Below, piece after piece: positions 30,808-44,639 of a DNA stretch of 64,000 nucleotides. The DNA is from Pohlia nutans (Eukaryota; Streptophyta; Bryopsida; Bryales; Mniaceae). Location: assembly GCA_022496805.1 (NCBI GenBank), contig CM040088.1, positions 19,685,001 to 19,749,000 of the forward strand, written 5' to 3'. Under the pieces are notes generated by a model that searched no databases, was not told the origin of the DNA, and worked only from the letters and a program-made list of their open reading frames with translations. The position numbers and the translations under genes are program-made. The first letter of the stretch is position 1, and every line of letters begins with the position of its first letter.

Positions 30808-33800
30808 TCAGGGGGCAAGGACCAGGACTTTGATTGTGCCTTGCGAATTGGCTGCAAGCATTGTCGGGCTCTCACTCTTCCAGCACACAGCACTGATGAA
30901 GTGGGAGGTATCATCATCGCTCTCCTCAGGATCTTGAGATCCAAACCTGTGCCAAGAGGCTGGTTTAGACATAGCCTGCATACAAAGAGAAAGATGTCAA
31001 TATAACTACTCCCACAACCATAGAAGCTAGCCTACATGAAGTTTAGGCTGTCAATGCAACATTCTTACGACTTGATTAAACCATAGATCACACAAGAAAT
31101 AACATGCAATTGGCTACGGTTTGCATCCCCATAAAGGTAGACCATCAGGAGATAATATGGAATGACATCGTATCCTTGTGGCCATTTTGCACAAAATAAA
31201 CAAATAGTTACCTTGTGATATACAAACACCTCATTTGTCTCGCTGCCACAGGCTATATATTCACTATTGACACTCAACCCAACAAAATTCTTTTCATTGG
31301 TGTGTCCTTTCAGTGTCCTTATCTGCACCCACAATACCTGGTCAGCTAAACAGAAACAAAAGATCACAGAATCTAACTCCGACAAAGATCATCTTGACCT
31401 GCCAGAATGAACTAAGAGTAGCTTGCTGTACACCTTGAGAATATTGACAATGCATTACATCTGCCTGAAATATTGTGCAAGTCCACCAAGTATAATCTAC
31501 AAATGATGGTCCAAAAATCAAACAAAATTACTACTCCCTCTGTCCTGCAAAAAGACCTTGTTTTCACTGAAATCCATGGATTAAGCGTTGTTTTCACTGA
31601 AATTATGGATTAAGCTTAATCCCATGATTACAGAGGGAGTATGTTGACTGTGATGCAAATCCCTGGATTGAGTAGAGGGAGTATTTTGATTGCCATAAAG
31701 TGTATACGTGACCAAAATCCATGTAAATAATCCATTATCAGCATGATCAAAATCCATGGATTAAGGTGCCAGATTGTCTGCAATGCCCTGAAGCTTAATT
31801 GCCAGCGATGAAATGAGTACAATTGGAAATCATGGTTTTATATTGGGCCAAATTTAAGTCAATATCATGGTCTTTTTGTGGGACAGAGGGAGTAATAGAT
31901 AGTTGATATAGCATACCGCACAGTTCTCTTTAACATCCCAAAGACGCAGGGTGCTATCAGTTGATGCAGATGCCAACTCGTTTGACGATAAGAATTTGAC
32001 ATACGAAACAGCTTTCCGGTGCCCGTTGAACACGTACAAAGGCATATGAGAATTGCGCACATCAAAATAATGAATGTGGTGATCTGCGGAACCGACCTGC
32101 AACCAGATACAGTCCACTACATAGATTAAGAGCAGAAAGTAAAGATACAAATGTTTAACAGAAGGCAATAGATTATTAGTACATTGAAGGTAAATCCAGA
32201 CAATGATACCAATCATTTAGGAGAATTGCAGAACTTACTGCGACATAATTGCTTGATCCAGGGTTGTACTTCACACAGCAGATATTTGCCTTCATATCTA
32301 TATTAAGCACACTTGATTCTTGCCTCGTACACCACACCTTCACCTGCAAACAGCGATCAAGGAGGATTCAGAATCAATCACACTGAATTGAGTCCTAAAT
32401 TCAGAAAACATAAACCTGGAAAATCTAAGAAAAACAAGCCGGAAAGACTCCCATACATCATCTGAGGAAAAAAATAACATAAGATTCAAACTAATTACCT
32501 TGCCGTCATCACTCCCCGAAACCAGCATTGTCGGATCAGTTCGTGAAAAATCTACACTCCAGGCCCGCTTTTCATGCTCTTCATATTCCATGATGCTCTG
32601 CAGCATTACATTAAGTCAGTTGCCAGACAACTCAACCATGCGAGAACTAGAAAGACTGTCTATCACACCTATACATAAAACAAAAAAACCAACATAAGAA
32701 CCCCCACTACACACCAACACGGCATACCTCTAACTCCTGGTATAAGGATAAGATAGACAAACCTGATGGGTGTTAACATCCCAGACAGTAATAATACCCT
32801 CGTAGTCACTGCTGGCGATATGTGACTTGATGTATTTGTTCCAACTAAGACAACTTAATTTTGACCTTGTTGACATTTCCACAACTGGACAATGAACATC
32901 AGCCAACTCGTTGACAACCTGAATAAAACAAGTCCAGAGTTTGAGCCTCAAACAAAAAAATACTAAAATTCATGTCAGCTGCAGTCTAAGCGCAATTTTT
33001 AACTGGAGCTCACATAAAATATCCGAGATTAACCTACACATAACTGCATCCAAAAGTAAATTTCAAAGTTAACATTTCTTGTACTGCAGTATGAAAATTA
33101 AGCATGTGGGCATGGTAGTTCATGGCAGATCAAAACGACAGGTTCAGACAATTAGGTACAGCAATCTTCACATGGAAAAGGCATACCGTTGCAAATTGAA
33201 AAACTTTGATACGCCTTGAAACGCCAGCCGTTGCAAACAACTCATCGTCCCTATCAAACTCAATGCTGCAAAGACAATAGACCTACTGTCAGCTCACAAA
33301 ATGAATGGTTTTCAATAATTGTCAAATTAGAAGATGATCCAAAACTTCAAAGGCCACTCCAGTCATTTTGGATTCGAGGATACAAAAATTCTACTACTCA
33401 GACAATCCATGAGAAAAGAAGTCAACGAAGATACACTACACCCTAATCTCAACAAAGTTACTGCAGAAAATGACTAGAAAATGCTGTTTCCCACCAGAGA
33501 AGACCAATATCTGATAGTGCCCAAAAACTCTAGCCAGCCGGTCTTACCTTGAAACAATATTCGAAGAATGAAATAAATCTCCATGGCGCAGCTCAGCGAT
33601 TACACGCAACCGACTGCAAAAGAAGACATAAAAATCAACGTTGGCCTCACTAAATGCAAAATCTATTACAAAAATAGGACTATTCAACACGACCAGGTCT
33701 AAATGACTTCTCCATTACGAAACTATATGCCATCAATCGAGCCTTACTTTAGCTGCCCAGGCAAAAGAAAGGATTGAATAAAGTCGCTAAACATGCCATG

Positions 33801-36661
33801 CTGACCACAAACGGTAAGAATGGTCAGGGTTTTAGGTTATAAATTGTATTTTGTAGGTTTTACACACGTTGAAAGGCAAAGAGCGGCATACCTGTAGCGT
33901 GTAAATGCAGTAAGAACGGATTGGAAATCGTCAAGACCGGAACAGTATCGGTCGGAACCTGCAGAAGAGACCTCTTCGTCCTTCTGTTTAATGGTCTCAT
34001 GCACTTTTGGTTTCTGTCGTTGAACTTGAGCAACTTTCCTTCTACGCTGTAGATAGGCTTCTTGCAAATCCTCAAACTAAAATTGTCACAAGCACCAAAC
34101 GTACAGACATGATCCATGCCATTAGACGCCGAAGCTGACAAAATTTGTAATCACCGTAGTAAGCTGTTACTAGATCACGGAAACTTTTCCAGAACTACGT
34201 TAAAGCTTGCAATCAAGAAGTTTCACATTCCAGGTTCCTAGAAAAATAACATGTCGAGTAATGTTCTATCAAACAAATTAATGGTTGATCAGTGTCCATG
34301 GAATCACTAGAACTTTTTTAATCATATCTAATCACACCAAACGTGCCTGGATTGATAAATCTATACCGGTAACGATTCTCAGAGAAACTAGAGCCATCCA
34401 AACAGCTTTACCTGAGCCACAACACGGCGTTTTTTTGCCATTGTCAACACTGCTGGTGATGGTGACAACCCTTGCGAGTCTGATTGGCACTTGCTCAATG
34501 ACATACCCCCTCCTAAAATCTCCTTCTTGAAGGTCCCAATGGAAGTGCCACGTCCTTTATACTCTTTCTGTAGATTAGTGAGTGGCGAATTAGAAGGAAC
34601 CGATGCACCACCCTGACCACCTCGGGTCTGAGAAGTCGCTCCACCGTTATTTTTGTTTTCACATATCGCTAGAGCATCTGGCCTAAAGGATGAAGGTCCA
34701 ATCATGCGAATTTTTAGAGCATATTTATCCTTGGCACGCAACAGCTCTTGCCGCTGCTTCTCCACAGTACAGATGTCTTCCTTCAGAAACTGAAGATCTC
34801 CTTGTAGCTACATTTACAACGAGCTCTGGTCAGATAAATAGTCACATTCAAGCCCATGATCAAACCACGAATTTCTCATGTACTTGGCCGATCGATGCAA
34901 GGCAAAAGGTGCATGGTCTCTAAGTTTGATTTCCTGAAGAACAGAACTCAAATAATTGCCTTTACAGCTAGAAAGCACAGGTCAACTTCTTGACCGAGCA
35001 GTGCTAAAAAAGTATCGCAAACACCACGTCGATCACACTCAAAACAATAAGCTCACTGAAATATAACCCTTACAAGATTAAGCTCTTCTTGCTTTTGATG
35101 CCGAGACCGATGTAGGAATTCTAACAAAATCTCCATGTTAGTCTCAGCTTCTTCTTGTTCGGCCTTTCGTTTCTTTTCCGTCAGTAAGTGCATGAGAGAG
35201 TCCAGCTCCTTAACAGGTAGATCTACACCCTGATACCAGAATAAGAACACATAAGCGTCATTGTTGTGCCGCAAGAAGTCATGCCCGTGCATGCCGTCCG
35301 AACTTGAGCGTAGAAACCGTAAGCAAACACGAGTCGTAATTACATAAATGCCACCCTTAATATAGAGACCATCAAGCACAGCGTGCTCAGAGTATTAACA
35401 GCCACTTCTTATTAAGAGAGAAATATTTGTTCCCGATATCACCAATCATTTCATTAATTCAGAAGAATAACTAAATATTTTTATTCGACAAGCTCAAAAA
35501 ATAAAAATACCAACCAGGCATCAGTTCTTAAAATCAAAGGATGAAGGAAATAGAAGTGGCCTCATTTAAAGTTAACCTGCTATTAGCAAACATAGAGATA
35601 ATCGGCCGGATCAGATCATAAGTGTCTCAAATTCAGTTGCATAGTACATTTGTTTTGGACCCCAGGCAGTCAGATAAGATTAAAGAGGTCAGGGTGTACA
35701 ACTGACACACATGTGCTCAAATCTTTGCACTCAATTGTGAGATGGTACGTAGAAGCTTTCCAGTCCACAATGATCTAGATCATCGGCAATTATGCATCCA
35801 CATTAACAGGCGGATTTTGTGTAGTAAGTCCTATGATCAGGAAGTCTTTGAAATGCCACCAAGGTAATATAACTATACAGATACTGGAATCTCTCATCTG
35901 TTTTGCAAGATATGACAACTCAAATTCGGATCCAAACATGAGATACGACGATGACAACGCAAGATACAATGTGCATGATTCAGGCTGGAGAAGAGGAGCC
36001 AGATGAGTGAAAGCTGGAAAAAGGAAAAGTGGCAAACCTGCTGAAGGGCAAGCCGTAAGTGCTCGGCTGGGGATGCATTGTTGACGAGCTGAGAAGCGGA
36101 CGCCTTTCCCAGCAACTGCAATACATATCTCAAATGTAAGCAACACAACATATTCCTTACTCGGTTCAGCTTGTAAGTGAAGGGCATTTCAATTTCGTCA
36201 TATTCGCGGAACCACATGATATCGTCCATTAACTTGAATCACATCACTCACATAAGACGACAGATTCATTGAAAACTGGATAAATATTTGACAAAGAAAT
36301 GGAAGAAGCAACGATGCATTGAAAGCAACAACGCACTCACCTTGTTTAGTAAAAAGTTAGGGAAAAGCTGATTATTCGTAAGGTACAATCCGCAGCTAGG
36401 ACAATTACTCTTATTGCTCAAATGCGTCATAATACACATGTAACAAAAGCTGTGCCCACACGCAGTCAAGAAGGCGTCCTTCATAGTCTGTATGCAAATA
36501 GGGCAGAGAAAGTCTTTATCAACGGCAGGCTTTGTTGACATTGCGACCTCGTGCTTCTTCTCCTCTTCGGACCAGGAATCCGTGCGAGGCTCTTGCTTCA
36601 CCCCTGTAACAGAGGGCACATGAAGTCCCACTGACCCCTGAGTAAAAGTGCCACCCTCCAT
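30808..36661 (-). CDS. COP1: E3 ubiquitin ligase COP1, complete, 13 coding exons
   Basis: Exons (high to low): 36661-36341, 36115-36038, 35229-35074, 34807-34412, 34076-33892, 33613-33548, 33265-33187, 32918-32763, 32597-32499, 32343-32239, 32096-31917, 31322-31212, 30975-30808. Every junction is GT-AG and the phases join, giving 699 residues (Arabidopsis COP1 has 675). The RING finger spans Cys53-Cys90 ([17 protein letters not shown]). A coiled coil covers about 135-190, then a basic linker (AKKRR) leads to [11 protein letters not shown] and seven WD40 repeats (about 325-699), with [12 protein letters not shown] and [11 protein letters not shown], ending KVLVLAP. The ATG at 36661 was chosen because MEGGTF begins the exon that carries the RING. 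COP1 works in the nucleus with SPA proteins and CUL4-DDB1 to ubiquitinate light-signalling factors in darkness. No stop or frameshift was seen. Confidence 0.96.
31534..31892. mobile_element. Stowaway-like MITE inside a COP1 intron
   Basis: CTCCCTCTGTCC at the left and GGACAGAGGGAG at the right, with TA on both sides (31532-31533, 31893-31894), inside the intron between exons 11 and 12. Extra AGAGGGAGTA ends near 31632-31641 and 31674-31684 suggest a second, nested or duplicated copy. The exons are not affected. Confidence 0.8.
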
Positions 36662-37526
36662 CCCCCTGGCAAACCTTGCCACAGTCAAATATCTCACTCA
36701 CCAACTGACCGTCAAACCTAAGATAAGGAACCGAGACGATGTTATTCAAGCCATCTCTTCGTCTTCCATTCAAGAAATCTCACACGTGCACTCTGCATTT
36801 GGCTCCACATGCGCCGTCCGCGGGCCAGACATGTTCACCGACGCCGGAAACAACAACACTTCCAAGCCCCCGCCTCAATTTGAAAATAATCCCGAAGAAC
36901 AGAACATCCACTCGAAAACCCTAAGGAACCGGAATTCCACAAAGAAAGCAAACTCTTCGAAGCTGAACCATAAGCCTGATTCCACGTGATACAAAACTAA
37001 TAGAAGAGCAAGCTCGTCAATATCTCGCAGCTCCAAAAACCGTAACGTGAACAATAATAGACCCTGCCATATCCCCCGCGTCGCCTCCACAGCCACAACG
37101 CCTCAGCCACAGCTACTCACGAGATCTCGGGATGTTGACAACGTTTCTCCAAGCTTCTTCGCTATCCACGAACATTCCAATCCCGAAAAAGAGCGAAATC
37201 TACCTCCATATACAATCGAATGGAACGAAATTGCGGAATGAAACCCGAGGAGTTCAGAGAAACGTGGCACACATCCTTATGTTGCGTAATGTTGGAACGG
37301 GGGGGCTCCAACCCTCGCAATCCAACATAGAAGACTGTTTGCCTTCGTGTGGACGCAAATTTGGACCCAAGCAGGCAAATGAGAGCTCGTTGGCACCGAA
37401 AGAACGTGACGGACAGAAGGAGCTACCCCGGAGGAGCGACGGGGCCGAGCAAAGGCCCGCAAAATGGCAAACACTGAGCACGGATCAGTATGACCATGAG
37501 CCCCGGGTATCGGAAAGTACTGGTAG

Positions 37527-37560
<34 letters not shown>
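36662..37560 (-). promoter_or_regulatory. COP1 5' leader and promoter region
   Basis: Relatively GC-rich sequence upstream of the COP1 ATG, with no recognisable protein. A (GAC)n run lies at about 37528-37560. The transcription start cannot be fixed from sequence. Short frames on both strands are not supported. Confidence 0.45.
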
Positions 37561-37561
<1 letters not shown>

Positions 37562-37770
37562 CATAGCTGAGCCAGCCAGCAAGCCCGTCGCAGTAAATTA
37601 CTTTCCTCATTGCGCTGCCACGTTGCCGCATAAAGCAAAGTTACCGTCTGGTCATTTCATCACATTCATTTTCCAGAACACTCGCCCTCACGCATGTACC
37701 TGACTTACTGTTCATACCGTTCATTCCATGTACCATACTTTACTAGCACCTTTGGAAAAAATACTCATTT

Positions 37771-38147
37771 TTAACCCTTAAACGTCAAGAGGGCCTGGGC
37801 GGGGCAGCCCGGAAGGCATCTAAATTTTCAGAGGAAAAAAAAAAAAAAAAAAAAAACACGAAAAAAATGCAAAAACGGCTCTGCGGGACACTGCTAGCCA
37901 ACACTGTAGCACTGAAGCTCTGCGGCATCTCAGCTGCCCCAACCTCAAAACTTGTTCAATTTCATAACTTTGATTGCTTACGATTCCACAATCTCTCAAA
38001 TGAGGCGCAAATTTGCAATCTAGATCGCTTTTTCAGTAGCTTTCCAACGCACCAATCCACGCTTGATTTGGTTGAGAAAATCTACTTTTTCTTGATTATT
38101 CTCTTTTAAATAAGCCCATGGGGCTTACCTTGACGTTTAAGGGTTAA
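37771..38147. mobile_element. TTAA-flanked (piggyBac-type) MITE, 377 bp
   Basis: TTAA-CCCTTAAACGTCAAG and its exact inverse end the element, the cleanest terminal repeat of the TTAA class in the window. A poly-A run at about 37836-37856 is internal. It lies about 1.1 kb upstream of the COP1 start codon. Confidence 0.85.
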
Positions 38148-40456
38148 GGATTGTGACACGTGTTATTTACAAGGTAACTCCCGATTCCGGGGGAGGTCGA
38201 AGGCACAGCCCGAGACATCACTTTTTGTCAAAACTCCTAAGGATAAGGGATTTATTCTAGCGTAAACCATTTCCCGAGGAATGAGAAATGGTTTAGATGA
38301 ATGTGCATTACAAGAAATTCCCAATATAAAAAGCGTTATGTGTCGACCCTCTGCAACGCCTATATATAAGTATTAAAGGATATATATATAGAGAGAGAGT
38401 AGGAAAATGAAATAAATAGTGCATCTTGCACTAATTGATTTAGACTACATAGTAACATAAGATAGTGTCATCTTTGGATTAATGTGGCACCAATTTATCA
38501 TAATTCAATTTTATTGGTTGAATAATGTACTAAAAGTAAATGGTACTAAAAGTAAATTGTATAAGAACATAGGCTTTCAAAATCGTACTAATCAAAGATG
38601 TTTAAATTATAATTAAACTTATTGGATAGTGAATAATATCATTTTTGTTTAATAATGAATGGATAGGGTGCTTCAAATATGACAATGTTGGATGAAAAAA
38701 ATCACCTTTTTGTAATTATTGTTCATTTTTAAATGTAGAAAAATAAATAAATTTTTCATACTTTCATTCGAGTTACGAGTACAAAGGTTTATTCTTTCCT
38801 CCTTTAAAAATATTGAGGTAACTCAATTTTCTATTTTAATCGTTGTAAAATATTTTACAATATCTTTGTAGAGGTATAAAAACTTTGCAGACATAATTTT
38901 TTAAAATCAAGATTGAACTTACCTTCATACAATAAAATTGCGACATTCAAAGAAATGTATAAACAACTTTTTTTTATTGGGTTCTTGTACATTCTTTCTT
39001 ATTTTATGTATACAGTTGTCCCTCTCTATTATGACATGTTGGGAAGCCCTAACTTCAAAGTGGCAGGCATGGATTAGTCACAAAACTGACTTGTCACATG
39101 TATATTGCTTGAAACAATAATACTGTCATATTACAGAGTATCATATTATCATTAGAAAAAAAGTGAGATTCTACGATTACAAGTATGTGACTCAAACTAG
39201 TCCATGATGACTTATGTTAGTCATTACGGACTAGTCATTATGGACTAGTTTGAATCGTATGCTTGTAGTCATAGAATCCCACATTTCTTCTAGTGTACGA
39301 AGGCAAGATTGTACTATATTACTTTTTTAAACAAAAAAGTATTAAAATCGCGTCCCAAAAGGTATATTTTTGTTTAATCTTAAGGATTAAAAACAAAAAA
39401 TAATGCTTTCATTTTTTTATGAAACACCTAAACTTTTATTTTTTTTAAAATAGTTTAAAAAAAAATATAATAGTGTAGAAAAATGCTTTTGATTACTTAA
39501 AGTTGTTTATTTCATTCATTTAATTTTTTTTATTAGTGTACTAATTCTAACTACCCAACATCTTTACAACATAAATTTTAAAAATGAACTCCCGTAGAGT
39601 GACACTTATTCTATAAATTGTGAAGTGATATTTAAATATTTATAAAAAATAAAAAATAAAAAATGCAATAAAATATTTAAAGATCTGTTATTTTGAATAT
39701 ATTTATATTGTATAAAACTATCAGTGATAATATCTGCACATTTAATTGTATAATGTATTATTTTATTCAAACATTGTGATTAAATCTTTTTAAGTACCAC
39801 AGTTTTACAAATCATCAAATCATGAGATACTCAGTGACCTTCAGGGCGGGGTTAATTAGCATCATGGTTAAAACAATAATTTGTTGTTGCTAAAGTGGCA
39901 AGAATTACCGGTATTTTTTAATGCGATAATCTGAGTGGAATGTTTGAAATCATTCAAGGGTTGAGAATTAAAGCCGGTCGGTCAGGCAGGTGACACGAAT
40001 GGGCAGTCGGTCAGAAGCTGAAATTAGTGCGTGAAGGTTTATAATAGGTCGCCCGTCGGCCCGTGAGTCCGTGACCCCGTGCACGTAATCGAGAACCATA
40101 GGGGACGCCCAGGGTACGCTATGGGAACGCAAGGAGAACGTTGTAGGAACGGTAGCTTATCTGAAAAGACGGGAAGAGGCAGCGGGGACTGCCAAGTGTA
40201 AGTGCGGGAGTGGATGTGGGGATACGTCCACGTGGGCTCGGTTATACGATGTCAAAACAGAATCTAAAACTGGATGGAGGCTCCTCCGGGGAAAAAATCT
40301 TTTCCTTTCCTTATTCTGCCCTTGCATAACATTCAGTTGCCTTCACTGGCTCTGCCTTTACCTTGAGGAGAATGTGCAGAATATCCGACATCATCATCCA
40401 TGCAAAATTAGTAGCTAGCTTGTTTTACAGGAAGGTGGCAGCTATCGGGGAGAAAT
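38148..40456. other. AT-rich intergenic DNA
   Basis: No supported gene. 39003-39145 resembles 59573-59700 (CCTCTCTATTATGA, AGCCCTAACTTCAA, TATTGCTTGAAA). 39960-40270 is a moderately GC-rich stretch without features. Confidence 0.4.
39150..39295. mobile_element. CACTA-like MITE hairpin
   Basis: The ends CATTAGAAAAAAAGTGAGATTC and CACATTTCTTCTAGTG (right end) are imperfect inverted repeats, and inner arms share CAAACTAGTCC. The left end has C-to-T decay of CACTAG. The flanks TAT and TAC are near a 3-bp duplication. Confidence 0.65.
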
Positions 40457-40734
40457 TTGGCTTCATTCAGTTATTCACTGTCTTTTGGCTTACTAAACCG
40501 GATGCACATAAAACCTAGCCGGATGCAGCCCCTCTCCCAATATTTTAACCGGCCAATTTCTGCTGTTTTGGTACTTTGGGGGGTTTTTTTCCTACATTCA
40601 TATTTTTCAAACGGATGGAATCCAAACATTTTCCACCTATTTCGGTGGATTTCAGATCATCCAAGATTTACAAAGGCTACCTCTTTTTACATGCATAAAC
40701 CTCAATTCAACATAATCAAAAAGTTTATGAATTA

Positions 40735-40805
40735 TCTTTGGCAGGATTTGAACCTGGCATTGCCCTTCACCATTTGAAGGCCAAAGATTGAGCCTTTTTA
40801 AAATA
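40735..40805 (-). repeat. tRNA-like fragment (SINE or tRNA pseudogene)
   Basis: On the minus strand a B-box-like CCAGGTTCAAATCCTG follows CCTTCAAATGGTGAAGG, which forms a 5-bp anticodon-type stem. The acceptor stem is absent and the A-box is weak, so this is a tRNA-derived remnant and not a working tRNA. Confidence 0.4.
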
Positions 40806-40992
40806 CAAAGACCAAAACTTTTGAAAGTTGTGAGCTGTATATTTTAGAAAGGCTACCTATCTACAAAATCAAAAATGAACATGCCACAAAAAAAAGGGAA
40901 GGAAAAAATAACTCAAGCATTAAAGCAAGAATAAAAAAGAGAAGTAGGAAATGAAGGAAAAAAATACGAAAACAAGAGAAAGAAAGAGTGGA

Positions 40993-43244
40993 TCAAGCTT
41001 CATCAAAATATTGCAACTCCTCAGTAACATTTTTCCCACTCAAATACAACTCTGGGTTAGAAAATAAATACCTAAATTTTGTAGAAATTTTCCACAAAGC
41101 CACAGCCTCAATTAAAACAACATCAACATTTTCTGTAGGACCTTCTAAGGCAATACGAAGTAAACTATCAAGGTTCTTTGTTCCTAATTTATTTATAAAC
41201 TTACTTTTAACTATGTTTTGAATAGAAAAAACCCTTTCACATGTGGCGGTGCTTATACACTGGACTCTAGCAATTTCAGCCAACATCAACAAATTTTCAT
41301 ACTTCAATTGCAAGGTAGGATTCCAAGTGATCATTCCCCATAGGTCTTTGAAAGTTTTGTCACACCATTCCGTTGTAGATTGAATCTTAAAAGCAAAGAA
41401 CTCTTCTCTTACCTTTTGAGGTTTGATGAGAGGGGGCAAAATTTTACCTCTGACATTTCTTTCTACACCATATTGCCCACAAAGAACCTCCATTTCTGCA
41501 CAGCCCCACTGAGCCAATCCAACTTGCCTAGAAGGCATATTAGTAGGGTTTAAAACCTTAAAAGTACTCACAATATCATTATCTTCAAACCTACACTCCA
41601 AAGCATGAATCACAGCCTCACTAAATTGTTTTTGAAAAAGTAAAGCTTCCTCTAAATCTCTACCTTGTGGATCCCTAATCATATCATTGCTATGAAACCT
41701 ACAGCCCCTGATTTGGGTTGCAAAACGTCTCATGTATCCTCCAAAGGGCCCAAATTCAGGCAACACGTGAAAATTAGTGTCTTCATTGAATGTCACAGCA
41801 TTCAAATCCGTATGCTCATCAAGAAATAACATTTTGATTTGGGTGATTTCAGTTTTGATTATAGACCCTACACTAGTAATATCCACAAATTTAGCTTGAA
41901 AAAGCTTAGAAAGCATAGCAAGGCAATGCAAAATATCAGCAAGAAAATGAAGACAATACGACATTTTGAAATCTCTCAACTTCTCATACAAATCAGTAAA
42001 TTCATTCTCATTTTTTCTCTTCCTAGGAGTATCTCTCAAATAAGTCAGCACACTTTCAAGGCTATCACATAAGCTAGTTACTGCTTGCCATCTTGACAAC
42101 CATCTTATCTTAATAAAACGTTTCAAAACTTTTTTAGAATCAAACAAATCATCTTGAAGTTTTTGCAAACACACTTTCCTCTTACTAGACTTCTTAAAGT
42201 GTGCAGCCAAAGAATTCATCAAATCATCTACCTTAGAAGAAATTATATCACATGGCTTTGTATTGGCAGCTTGCAAGGCTGCCAAATTCGTCCTATGTGC
42301 AACACAATGTACAGCAGTAAGAAATGGATTAACTTCCTTCTTTAACCTAGCAGAAACTCCAGTGTTCTTTCCCACTATGGTAGATGCACCATCACTCCCA
42401 AAACCAACCAAATTATCTAAATTCAAATCTCATTCTTTTAAAGCACCGAGCAAGGCATTAAAAATTTCCTTAGAATCCTTTTTACCATCTTCAATATGAA
42501 TTAGACCCAAGAAAACGGACACGGGTAAACCTTCCTCTACAAAACAAGCAAATACCACAATGTGTCCAGTAACACTCACATCAGTAGATTCATCTATCAT
42601 AATGCCAAAAAACTTAGAATTTCTAACTCTATCTAAAATCTTCTTTTGCAAGACTTTAGAAATGCAAAACAACATTTCAGCACAAACCTTCTCATCATGA
42701 TATAATTTAGTGGGTATGTTTGCATTCACAGACACAAGCATCTCACACAAGGCAGGGAATTTCAATAACTTATGGTTTCCCTCCCCAAAAAGTAAGCTGC
42801 TTTGAAAAGAGACAAGACAGCTTCATCACAAGCTTTGTTACTTGCAGCCACCATTTTTTCCATGGTTTTCTTACCCTTTTGATCAACCCACACATAATTC
42901 TTATGTTCTTCTGATTTACCATGATCTTGGAAAGCTGAAACTTTAACATTGACAGATCCAGCCTTGGCAAAAACATTTCTACCTCCATGTTTTTTACAAA
43001 CTTTGCAAAACACCCTTCCTTCCTCATAGTTAAAATCAATCCAATCAAACATGGTATACCAATTGTCTTTCCAGTTTTCCCTTGCAATTTCCAATTTAGT
43101 TTTCTCATTTTTTGAGTAAGAGGCGTTAGACTTGGCACTTTGGAGAGAGAATGACTCATCATTATCAACCTCTCTTCCAGCCCTAAACAATGTAGCTTGC
43201 AAGGTTCTTTGTCTCTTAACCATAGAAATTTGACTAAGTAGCAA
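40993..43244 (-). pseudogene. Decayed hAT transposase (ZNF862/DUF4371-like)
   Basis: Three segments form one protein. 43244-42762 has a Cys-rich N-terminal finger (GRVFCKVCKKHGG with a later His). 42765-42430 carries FGIMIDESTDVS, with the first catalytic Asp. 42426-40993 has LVGFGSDGASTIVGKN, with the second Asp, then CVAHRTNLAA, and ends with the hAT dimerisation segment STATCERVFSIQNIVKSK. The first two segments are in different frames, with the slip near 42770-42785. The last two share a frame but are separated by TGA at 42430-42432. GC-rich sequence and an AAC microsatellite lie upstream. Element ends and target duplication were not identified. Confidence 0.85.
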
Positions 43245-43553
43245 AAATGCACAACAAAATCAACAAAACTCCAGAAAACCAAAGCCACACACTAAAACAA
43301 ACACACAATAAGAATAAATACACACAAGCAAAACAACACCACTCAAAAAACGCAAAAGCACCCAATATAACCACAGTCACTCAATATATAAGTTCATGCA
43401 CCAAATCAGCAAGGAAGGTGGGACTAGAGAGCATCTACAATACAGTTCAGCAGGCTTGAATTGCAAAGGCAGCAGCAGTAGTGTTTGGCGAGGCCCTAGC
43501 CCTCAAGAAATTGCAAAGGATCTGTTACATAAAATAACAAATAGAAACTTAGA

Positions 43554-43589
<36 letters not shown>

Positions 43590-43850
43590 CCTGATCCGGT
43601 CGAGCTGCTGGAGGCGTCGCCACTGGATCCGATCGAGCTGCTGGAGGCGTCGCTGCTGGAGCTGGAGCTGCGTCGCTGCTGGAGCTGGAGTTGCGTCGGA
43701 GAGCAAGGAGCTGCGTCGAAGAGCAAGGAGCGGCGGAGGGGGCAAGGAGCGGAGGAAACAGCAGGAGCGGAGCGGCAAGAAATAATAACGGCGACGAAGG
43801 AGAAATACACGAGCGAGCCAGGCCAGGGGAAGCGGGTGCCAAACCCTAAT
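43245..43850. repeat. AAC microsatellite and GC-rich GCTGCTGGAG repeats
   Basis: (AAC)n at about 43556-43591 is followed by two 36-bp units (GATCCGGTCGAGCTGCTGGA type) and further GCTGGAGCTG and GAGCAAGGAGC repeats to about 43770. Frames on both strands are low-complexity. Position suggests the 5' part of the decayed hAT element. Confidence 0.6.
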
Positions 43851-44599
43851 TCCAAGCCCTAATCCCTATCAACCGTAGGATCAAGATCTTCCGCCCCTTA
43901 CCAACATCCAACGGCCTGAATCCGACCACTGGACAAATGGCCACATTTTCATCCGACCAACGGAACACTGAATCTTCTATTTTCCGATTCCCGATCCTAG
44001 AACATGGGTAGAATTCCGATTTTCACTGCCTCTTCCAGTTAATTTCCTAACTTCTTCATTTTTCACCGGATTTGAAGCCTAGCTCCATTATTTTCAACCG
44101 GCTAATTTGTGATTTCAATCGGCTGACATGTAACTAGCCGCCGGATCTCCCCGTTCATTGGAAGGTGGAGGTAATTGGCAACCCAGAAGGAAAGGTCAAT
44201 AAGATCTCAAAGCTTCAAACACATTAGGTAGCAGCATCTAAAATTGCCAACAACCCAATGTAGCCAGCTACTTTTGAACCAAAAATGAACTACTTTTGAA
44301 CTAGAAATGAACTCTTATAAGTCTGAAAGTTACCAGCTTCCCAATTGTTGCTTTACAATTGGTTCAGTTCAATGTTGCTTCACAGTTGGTCCTTTGTTTC
44401 TTTTGGGTAAGTCTACGGCTTAGAATAGGTGTCTACAGCACCCTTGCTTCAAAAATTCCTGTAAAATTGCTTGTGCTTCCAAAAATTATAATTCCAAGAC
44501 CCAACACTTCCTCTCAGATTTGCTAAGACATTCATGATTTCATTCCATGTTGTCTGCACTCCCAAGGTATCACATCTCTTATATTGTCATGATTAGGTG
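43851..44599. other. Intergenic DNA, no feature seen
   Basis: No supported gene. The target site TCTCTACCTTAA of the following retrotransposon lies at 44600-44611. Confidence 0.4.
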
Positions 44600-44639
44600 T
44601 CTCTACCTTAAAAGAGGAAACCCTCAGAACCCATTGTAC

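Noticed and set aside
37132..37638. Frames upstream of COP1 with Thr or Arg runs
   Set aside because: They read a GAC trinucleotide repeat in the COP1 promoter region and show no domain.
43396..43855. Repetitive frames over the AAC and GCTGCTGGAG region
   Set aside because: Low-complexity products of trinucleotide and short tandem repeats, open on both strands.
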